A DNA stretch of 64,000 nt from Chthonomonas calidirosea (GTDB taxonomy: Bacteria > Armatimonadota > Chthonomonadetes > Chthonomonadales > CAJBBX01), in assembly GCA_020722705.1 (NCBI GenBank), contig DYKI01000003.1:1-64000 (forward strand). The letters are read 5' to 3'. Below the pieces are notes generated by a model. It was not told where the DNA came from. It searched no databases and worked only from the letters and a program-made list of their open reading frames with translations. Positions 58,263 to 64,000 of the stretch are shown one piece after another; the first letter of the stretch is position 1; every line of letters starts with the position of its first letter. The translations under genes and the position numbers were made by a program.

Positions 58263-59342
58263 ATGGTGAACGTAGACCAGCTTCTCTACACAACGGTTCA
58301 TCACAGTGGCTCCGATCTGCACATCAAGGCGGATAGCCCTCCACTGGTTCGCATCCATGGCGATCTGATCCAACTCGAGATGGACCCCTTGACGGCTGAC
58401 GAGACGAAGGCGCTGTCCATGAGTGTTCTGAGCGAAGTGCAGCGCGCTCGTTTCGAAGAAGAGCTTGAGCTGGATTTTGCTTACGAGATTCCGGGTCTTG
58501 CTCGATTCCGCGGAAACATCTATCAGCAGAAGGGTGCTGTTCAGGCCGCGTTTCGTGTCATCCCCCTCCGGATTCAGACGATAGAGGAGCTCGGTCTGCC
58601 GCCTGTCTGCAAGTATTTTGCCGAGCGTCCCCGCGGACTGGTGCTTGTAACGGGACCGGCAGGCTCGGGCAAGAGCACGACGCAGGCTGCGATGATAGAC
58701 TACATCAACGACAACTATCCCCTGCATATCGTTACCGTCGAGGACCCGATCGAGTTCATCCACGAGGACCGCCAGGCGTTGATCAACCAGCGCGAACTCG
58801 AAACGGATACGCTGGCTTTTGCCAACGCGCTCAAGTTCGTTCTGCGCCAGGACCCTGACGTGATCCTTATTGGTGAGATGCGCGACCTGGAGACCATACA
58901 CCTGGCCATCACGGCGGCAGAAACAGGTCACCTGGTATTCGGCACGCTCCACACCACGGATGCTGTCCAGACCGTTGACCGAGTGATAGACGTGTTCCCG
59001 ACGCATCAACAGCAGCAGGTTCGCATGCAGATGGCTGTGAACCTCATCGGGGTTATCTCTCAGACGCTGGTGAAGAGGGCGGACGGACACGGCCGAGTGG
59101 CGGCATTCGAAACGCTGGTCGCCATCAGCGCCGTGCGCAACCTGATCCGTGAAAACAAGACATACCAGATCGGCTCGCTTATTCAGACCGGCCAGCGACA
59201 TGGGATGATGTCGCTGGATCAGTCGCTTGCGGATCTGGTCAACCGCCGCATGATTACGTATAACGACGGACTGGAGAAGGCGTCGAACGTTCAGGAGTTC
59301 AAGGCGTTGGTCGGCGAAGATGAGAGCCCGGAGCAGCAGTAG
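58263..59342 (+). CDS. pilT: PilT-family type IV pilus ATPase (third of three)
   Basis: A 359-residue PilT paralogue five bases after the second. SDLHIKADSPPLVRIHG, Walker A GPAGSGKST (131-139), TVEDPIEFIHEDRQALINQRELE, DVILIGEMRDLETI and ETGHLVFGTLHTTDAVQTVDR are present. The C-terminal signature AVRNLIRENKTYQIGS is the closest of the three to classical AIRNLIRE. A 52-base tail-to-tail overlap with the convergent phosphorylase gene marks its end. Pilin, PilB, PilC or secretin genes are not in the window. Confidence 0.93.
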   Translation: MVNVDQLLYTTVHHSGSDLHIKADSPPLVRIHGDLIQLEMDPLTADETKALSMSVLSEVQRARFEEELELDFAYEIPGLARFRGNIYQQKGAVQAAFRVIPLRIQTIEELGLPPVCKYFAERPRGLVLVTGPAGSGKSTTQAAMIDYINDNYPLHIVTVEDPIEFIHEDRQALINQRELETDTLAFANALKFVLRQDPDVILIGEMRDLETIHLAITAAETGHLVFGTLHTTDAVQTVDRVIDVFPTHQQQQVRMQMAVNLIGVISQTLVKRADGHGRVAAFETLVAISAVRNLIRENKTYQIGSLIQTGQRHGMMSLDQSLADLVNRRMITYNDGLEKASNVQEFKALVGEDESPEQQ

Positions 59343-60100
59343 TCGCCCATGCCGCAAACGGGACATGGCGCGGAGCTGTCGAGGGCGGCGGCGACGGCTA
59401 TGAGGGAGGGCACCAGTGTCGCAACGATCGTTTCCATCTCCAGCTCAACGTCGGCGTGGCGTAGCCGTTCGGGGTTCAGGCCGACGCCAAGGTTGGTGAC
59501 ACAGGCTATCGCGGCGTAACAGAGGCCTGCTTCTCGCGCCGCGACGGCTTCGGGAACACCGGTCATTCCGACCACGTCGGCGCCAAGTTGCCGGAGCATC
59601 CTGACTTCTGACGCAGTCTCGAAACGCGGGCCGACGACGCCTGCCATGACTCCGGCAGATCTGAAGCCCGGACAGGCAGCAAGCTCTCGGGCGATCATCG
59701 AGCGCAGGCGCTCGCAGTAGGGGCGGCTCACATCAGTGTGGCGAACTGCCGTGGGTCCGTCGCGTGGAGGCACGGACTGCGCAGCGATGAAGTCGTCGAG
59801 CAGCACGAAAGAACCGACGGGCAGGTCGGTACGCAGGCTGCCCACAGCATTGATGCCGATGAGGTCGCGGACTCCCATGGCTCTCAGCGCAGCCATATTG
59901 GCTTCGTGGCGGATCGCGTGCGGTGGTACGGTGTGGCCCATCCCGTGCCGATGCAGATATGCGAAGACGGCGGTTTCACCGAAGATGACTGCGACGTCAA
60001 CGGGCCCCCAGCGAGTGGCGACCCTGTGCTCTTCTCGACGGCTGCCCCGCATGATCGGGCGACTGCCTGTGCCGCCGACGATTCCGACCGTACACATCAT
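59291..60100 (-). CDS. 5'-methylthioadenosine/purine nucleoside phosphorylase (PNP/MTAP family)
   Basis: A 269-residue trimeric-type nucleoside phosphorylase that splits a purine nucleoside or methylthioadenosine with phosphate. TVGIVGGTGSRP, VPPHAIRHEANMAALRAMGV, INAVGSL, GPRFETASEVRMLRQLGADVVGMTGVPEAVAAREAGLCYAAIA and TNLGVGL are family motifs; residues FETASE and GMTGVPE are the active-site region. The usual MTAP has DMTT-like residues, so the MTGVPE form may prefer another purine such as methylthioinosine. The C-terminal tail holds the unusual cysteine group CPVCGMGDYCC. ATG 60100 is followed by a second ATG; the gene is divergent from the YfhO-like gene. Confidence 0.88.
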   Translation of the reverse strand: MMCTVGIVGGTGSRPIMRGSRREEHRVATRWGPVDVAVIFGETAVFAYLHRHGMGHTVPPHAIRHEANMAALRAMGVRDLIGINAVGSLRTDLPVGSFVLLDDFIAAQSVPPRDGPTAVRHTDVSRPYCERLRSMIARELAACPGFRSAGVMAGVVGPRFETASEVRMLRQLGADVVGMTGVPEAVAAREAGLCYAAIACVTNLGVGLNPERLRHADVELEMETIVATLVPSLIAVAAALDSSAPCPVCGMGDYCCSGLSSSPTNALNS

Positions 60101-60124
60101 GGGAGTGTCAGGTTCCTAACTGCC

Positions 60125-62263
60125 GTGCTCGCATCACCGCAACGCCGACGTATGCTCGTCTTCGTGAGTGGCCTGCTGCTTACCGCAGCAGCAACCTGGC
60201 CGCTCGTCTGGATGGGATGCAGTCTTTATTGGGGCGACGTGATGCTGTACTTCCTGCCTGCGCTGGAGTTCACACGCAGCGCGTTTGCCGACGGATACCT
60301 GCCGCTCTGGAACCCCCACGTGTTGTGCGGACAGCCTTTCATCGGCAATCCGCAGGCATCCGTGTTGTACCCTACGTCGGCGCTCTTGCCGTTCATCACC
60401 CCGACGCGCTTCATGTCGGTCTCCGTCATTGTCCACGTGGGGATGGCCTGGGCAGGAGTCTACAGGTGCGCCAGGACGCTCGAGGTCTCCCGATCGGGCG
60501 CGTTGCTGGCCGCTGCGACATTCGTGGGGGGCGGGGCGTTTCTGCTCCGCCTGCAGTTCCCGACCATGTTTCAGGCTATGGCGTGGATGCCATGGATCCT
60601 TCACTGCTCCGTACGACTGGCAAATCGCGTATCGTTGCGGCGCGTGGCCGCGATGGGTGTGGTGTCAGCATCCAGCATATTGTCGGCCCATCCTCAGATC
60701 ACCTACATGTCGCTCCTACTGGCTATAGCGGCCATGGTGTGGTCATTGCTCGGTGTCGGGTGGCGTACGCGCGGGGTCCGGCTGCTCAGTTGGGTAGGCG
60801 CGACTGCGATTGGCGGCGTCGCGGCCTCGGCGTACTGGCTGCCGGCGGTGGATGTTCTTCGGCTGTCGGTGAGGCCTGAGCTTGCACTGGGGAAGGCCGA
60901 CCGCTTCACCGTAGCATGGCAGCACGTCATAGGAATGCTCTGGCCGGGGTATGTGGGATCACCTGTGTCCGGGAACTACTGGGCGCCGGGCAACGTGTGG
61001 GAACCGGCCCTGTTCATCGGTGTGCCTCAGTTGGCGTTCGTGGTGGCCGGTGCGGCACAATGGCGGCGCTCCGCAGCGGCCCGCTTTCATGGATGGCTTG
61101 CTTTGCTGAGTTTCTGGCTCGCCCTCGGCGTGTCGGGCGGACTCTACGCGCTGGCTTATTTGGTGGTGCCAGGCATGAGTGTGTTCCACGATCCGGCGCG
61201 GTTCGGCATTCCATGCACCCTGGGCCTTGCGTGTCTTGCCGGGATCGGAGCCGACCGCATGCGTTGTCGTCTCCGAGGATGGCACTACGCAGTGGTCGGA
61301 GCGAGCATTGCGGGTCTCTTGACCATCACGACCAGCATGACCCCCACGGTACGCGCGAAAGAGCTCGAGTACAGGCCAAGGCTGCTGGCACTTGCGTCAG
61401 GCCGCCGCCTATACTCGGCCGAGCGCCAGGATACGTGGGAACGATACGTCAACTACGCCGACTACGGTGCCGAGAGTGGACGCTATGTCCACGAGCTGAC
61501 GGATACGGTGACACCGAACATCGGCATGCGCTACGGGCTTCACGATGCAGGGGGATACGAACCGGTGCCGCTCAGGACCGCGACGATGATCGAGGGTCTC
61601 CTGCGGCAAGCGACCCAGGACCAGGCACCGGTGTTGGGGGCCCTGGCATCGTTGATGGATGTCGGTTACGTCCTCATGCCCGTTGGCCTCTCTATCCAGC
61701 ACCCCGATCTGATGGAGCTGGACGGACGGGAGTCGGTGTTTCGGCTTACATCCGGATCACGATCGCCCGTTCGCCTCTTTGGGCACACGCGCGTCATACC
61801 CGATTTGCGACGTACCCTTGAGGTTCTGGGGGTGTCGCAGTTTCCGCACGCAACCGTTGCCGTCGTGAACCGGCCGGCAGGTCTCCCTGACGGTCTGTCG
61901 GCGACGCCCGAGCTCTGCCGATATGACCGGATCACCTGGAAGCCAGTGCGTGAAGGAGGCGACTGCGTCCTTTCGGGTATGAATCGTCAGGGACTGGCAG
62001 CGTTCTCGATTCCCGCTATGCCCGGCTGGACAGCGACTCTGGACAACAGGCATGCCGACATAGTTCGCGTCAATGGCGCTTTCCTGGGTGTGGTCGTTCC
62101 GGCCGGAGAACACACGGTTCGATTGCGCTATAGGCCGGCAGCCTTCCGAATCGGCCTGTTCGGTACACTCATGGGGGTGATGGTCCTCGCTGCAATAGGC
62201 ACGGCTGGGGCAATCGCCATGCGTCGCCCTGCTGGTACACTAGCACAGTCCCGCACCCCCTAG
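60125..62263 (+). CDS. YfhO-like multi-pass membrane protein
   Basis: A 712-residue membrane protein with about 11-12 hydrophobic segments in the first 430 residues and a C-terminal extracytoplasmic beta domain (about 430-680) before a last helix (LFGTLMGVMVLAAIGTAGAI). GDVMLYFLPALEFTRSAFADGYLPLWNP split over residues 35-65 and GQPFIGNPQASVLYPTS resemble the YfhO/GT-C-like family, which is linked to glycosylation of lipoteichoic acid or lipids. GTG 60125 is tentative; ATG 60152 is an alternative. Upstream residues read in the same frame overlap the divergent phosphorylase gene and are not used. The protein probably transfers or modifies a glycan at the membrane. Confidence 0.8.
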   Translation: MLASPQRRRMLVFVSGLLLTAAATWPLVWMGCSLYWGDVMLYFLPALEFTRSAFADGYLPLWNPHVLCGQPFIGNPQASVLYPTSALLPFITPTRFMSVSVIVHVGMAWAGVYRCARTLEVSRSGALLAAATFVGGGAFLLRLQFPTMFQAMAWMPWILHCSVRLANRVSLRRVAAMGVVSASSILSAHPQITYMSLLLAIAAMVWSLLGVGWRTRGVRLLSWVGATAIGGVAASAYWLPAVDVLRLSVRPELALGKADRFTVAWQHVIGMLWPGYVGSPVSGNYWAPGNVWEPALFIGVPQLAFVVAGAAQWRRSAAARFHGWLALLSFWLALGVSGGLYALAYLVVPGMSVFHDPARFGIPCTLGLACLAGIGADRMRCRLRGWHYAVVGASIAGLLTITTSMTPTVRAKELEYRPRLLALASGRRLYSAERQDTWERYVNYADYGAESGRYVHELTDTVTPNIGMRYGLHDAGGYEPVPLRTATMIEGLLRQATQDQAPVLGALASLMDVGYVLMPVGLSIQHPDLMELDGRESVFRLTSGSRSPVRLFGHTRVIPDLRRTLEVLGVSQFPHATVAVVNRPAGLPDGLSATPELCRYDRITWKPVREGGDCVLSGMNRQGLAAFSIPAMPGWTATLDNRHADIVRVNGAFLGVVVPAGEHTVRLRYRPAAFRIGLFGTLMGVMVLAAIGTAGAIAMRRPAGTLAQSRTP

Positions 62264-62270
62264 AGCGCAT

Positions 62271-62678
62271 ATGCACATATCGAGCGTGATGCGAGCCCAT
62301 GTCGTCACGGTGACCTGCGATGCAACGCCGGCCGCAGTCGCCGATGTCTTCGCCGTCTACCAACAGGCCGTTGTGCCGGTCGTTGACGCCGCCGATCGGC
62401 TGATCGGTTCGATCAGGCCCGGTACGCTGCTCCGTCGGCTCGCATCGCTGAAGGCGGGCCGGCTTCTCGATACCAAGGCCGCCGAGCTTGCGGATACCGG
62501 TGTTCCGACAGCGTGCTGTGACGATGACGCGCTCGCGGCGGCTGCGCGGATGCTGGACGGTCAGCATGAGGCCATTGTTGTTGTGGATGACGGCAAGGTG
62601 GTTGGGTTGGTCGGCGTACCCGAAGCGTGCAGGATCCTTATCGAATCCATGACCGAGGCAAATCAGGCTGTCGGGTGA
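62271..62678 (+). CDS. Two-CBS-domain protein
   Basis: A 135-residue protein made of two CBS motifs, about 1-58 and 72-128. ISSVMRAHVVTVTCDATPAAVADVF and VPVVDAADRLIGSI in the first and AAARMLDGQHEAIVVVDDGKVVGLVGV in the second are typical. CBS pairs bind adenosine nucleotides and regulate attached or partner proteins. There is no other domain, so it must act in trans. It begins seven bases after the YfhO-like gene and precedes a LivK-type binding protein by 29 bases; a regulatory link to either is only inferred. Confidence 0.9.
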   Translation: MHISSVMRAHVVTVTCDATPAAVADVFAVYQQAVVPVVDAADRLIGSIRPGTLLRRLASLKAGRLLDTKAAELADTGVPTACCDDDALAAAARMLDGQHEAIVVVDDGKVVGLVGVPEACRILIESMTEANQAVG

Positions 62679-62707
62679 GTCCCGGGCAGTCGCAAAGGGA
62701 GTTAGCG

Positions 62708-63892
62708 ATGAAACGGATGGTGAACGCGACTACCGCCGCACTCTGCATCGGCTTAGCGCTGATGTGGCTCGGCGGCTGCAAGAAGAGCACCTCATCAGGC
62801 GACCAGGACACTTCGGAGATTATCGTGGGGGAGTATGCCTCGCTTACAGGCACAACGGCCACATTCGGCAACTCCACGCATCGCGGAACACAGATGGCCA
62901 TTGACGACGCCAACGCTGCCGGCGGCGTCAACGGGCGCAAACTGCGGTTGGTCACCGAGGACGATCAGAGCAAACCCGACATCGCCCGTACCGTTGTGAC
63001 AAGGCTGATCACGCAGGAGAAAGCGGTAGCCATCCTTGGGGAAGTGGCCAGTACCCGCTCGATGGCGGCGGCGCCCGTATGCCAGCAATACAAGGTTCCG
63101 ATGATCTCGCCATCCTCGACGAACCCCGCGGTCACTGATGCCGGTGACTACATCTTCAGAGTCTGCTTCACCGATGACTTCCAGGCGGCAGTCGTCGCGC
63201 ACTTCGCCTATGACCAGGGCTTCCGTAAGGTCGCCATCTTCAAGGATATCAAGAACGATTACAGCGTTGCGTTTGCCGCCAACTTCGGAGCGGAGATCAA
63301 GCGTCTGGGCGGCACTGTTGCGGCCGAGCAGTTCTTTCAGGAGGGCGACACCGATTTCAAGGCTCAACTCACAACGCTGGCTTCAGCCAAGCCTGACGCG
63401 GTGCTTGTTCCGGGCTACTATAGCGAGGTGGGCACCATCGCTCGCCAAGCCCGCGAGGTTGGCTTGAAGGCCCCGCTGCTGGGCGGCGACGGTTGGGACT
63501 CACCGAAGCTGGTTCCCGGCGCAGGTGGCCCTGGGGGCGCGCTCGAGGGGTGCTTCTTCAGCAACCATTACTTCTCGTCTGAGCTCAAGGAAGAGGTCAC
63601 GCAGACCTTCCTCGGGGCCTTCAGGAAGAAGTATCAGCTCGATCCTGACGCCCTGGCAGCTCTCGGTTATGACGCGGCCCGTCTGCTTGTGGATGCACTG
63701 AAGCGGGCAGGCACCACTGATAGGGCGAAGCTGCGCGACGCAATCGCGGCCACCAAGGACTTCCCAGGGGTGACCGGGAAGATCACGCTCGACGCGAAGC
63801 GGAATGCCCGCAAGGCGGCGCTCATTCTCAAGGTGGAAGGAGACAAGTTCCGCGTATACAAGTCGTACACGCCGGAGCAGATTGGGCAGTAG
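62708..63892 (+). CDS. livK: Branched-chain amino acid ABC transporter substrate-binding lipoprotein
   Basis: A 394-residue type 1 periplasmic binding protein of the LivJ/LivK family. Signal with lipobox LGGC (Cys about 23). GEYASLTGTTATFGNSTHRGTQMAIDDAN split over 43-70, VAILGEVASTRSMAAAPV, MISPSSTNPAVTD and YDAARLLVDALKRAG are characteristic. GGGAG precedes ATG 62708 by about nine bases; the longer frame is not used. The livH gene starts two bases after the stop, so this is the first gene of a HAAT-family importer whose ATPases lie beyond the window. Confidence 0.95.
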   Translation: MKRMVNATTAALCIGLALMWLGGCKKSTSSGDQDTSEIIVGEYASLTGTTATFGNSTHRGTQMAIDDANAAGGVNGRKLRLVTEDDQSKPDIARTVVTRLITQEKAVAILGEVASTRSMAAAPVCQQYKVPMISPSSTNPAVTDAGDYIFRVCFTDDFQAAVVAHFAYDQGFRKVAIFKDIKNDYSVAFAANFGAEIKRLGGTVAAEQFFQEGDTDFKAQLTTLASAKPDAVLVPGYYSEVGTIARQAREVGLKAPLLGGDGWDSPKLVPGAGGPGGALEGCFFSNHYFSSELKEEVTQTFLGAFRKKYQLDPDALAALGYDAARLLVDALKRAGTTDRAKLRDAIAATKDFPGVTGKITLDAKRNARKAALILKVEGDKFRVYKSYTPEQIGQ

Positions 63893-63894
63893 TC

Positions 63895-64000
63895 GTGCAG
63901 TCCTTTCTCCAGCAAGCCGTCTTTGGCATACAACTGGGCAGTCTGTATGCTCTGATTGCCATAGGATATACGCTTGTATACGGAGTGCTGCGCCTCATCA
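63895..64000 (+). CDS. livH: Branched-chain amino acid ABC permease LivH, partial
   Basis: Only the first 35 codons are inside the window, from GTG 63895. The product begins MQSFLQQAVFGIQLGSLYA and continues ALIAIGYTLVYGVLRLI, the typical LivH N-terminus with the GSLYALIAIGYTLVYG motif at the first helix. It starts two bases after livK. The rest, and presumably livM, livG and livF, lie outside. Confidence 0.93.
   Translation, partial: MQSFLQQAVFGIQLGSLYALIAIGYTLVYGVLRLI

Noticed and set aside
59738-60124. N-terminal extension of the YfhO-like protein
   Set aside because: It is antisense to the phosphorylase gene and lacks membrane segments or homology.

Overview
The window is a GC-rich bacterial chromosome segment, densely coded on both strands. 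Many neighbouring genes share a 4-base stop/start overlap (ATGA, GTGA, and one CTGA). Lipoprotein and Sec signal peptides, large exported enzymes and three pilus-retraction-type ATPases point to a diderm. Many large exported glycosidases, Gfo/Idh and DegT enzymes, a variant cytochrome c maturation operon and RicT/PSP1 would suit an Armatimonadota-like or other poorly cultured free-living heterotroph. That placement is inference; there is no rRNA to test it. I see no prophage, insertion sequence or CRISPR array.

Layout. 0-3 kb: minus-strand operon hisC-aroF-sugar isomerase. 3-4.5 kb: tRNA-Ser(TGA) with its own promoter, then a GH57 enzyme. 4.5-6.7 kb: minus-strand three-gene ParA operon with two unrecognised partners. 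6.7-9 kb: ECF sigma factor, zinc-finger anti-sigma factor and RseB-like exported protein. 9.1-11.5 kb: Gfo/Idh oxidoreductase and DegT aminotransferase. 11.5-16.7 kb: ccmABCDEF with the CxxxY-type CcmE. 16.7-21 kb: Gfo/Idh and P5C dehydrogenase, divergent from an FGGY sugar kinase. 20.9-24 kb: gmk-ricT and a DUF4097 beta-solenoid protein.

24-33 kb is a minus-strand operon for an LTxxQ-like exported protein, an MFS transporter and two exported glycosidase-like proteins of more than 1100 residues; the last appears to start at CTG. A divergent 1178-residue cellulase-fold enzyme follows. 36.8-46.2 kb is a tight minus-strand train: a lipoprotein sugar-binding domain fused to a MalF-type permease, a MalG-type permease, a TauE-like protein, RuvC, a DegT aminotransferase and another giant exported glycosidase. 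Its promoter region carries a perfect 29-bp palindrome with a TTGACA box in each arm, apparently feeding both this operon and a divergent ribose-type binding protein.

47-51 kb: a calcineurin-like phosphoesterase fused to a PQQ-type propeller, a Trm112-like protein, aroQ and an M24 peptidase. 51.5-55 kb: a REC-PAS-GAF-PAS-PP2C-HATPase protein facing a STAS antagonist, effectively a partner-switching module. 55-59 kb: tRNA-Ala(GGC), an unrecognised membrane protein and three tandem PilT paralogues. 59-64 kb: an MTA/purine nucleoside phosphorylase, a YfhO-like membrane protein, a CBS-pair protein, a LivK-type binding protein and the start of livH, cut by the window edge.

The main themes are sugar-polymer breakdown and uptake, cytochrome c maturation and signal transduction. 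The best candidates for new biology are the palindrome-controlled operon with its binding-protein/permease fusion, the ParA operon with a basic-N-terminus partner, and the compact partner switch.
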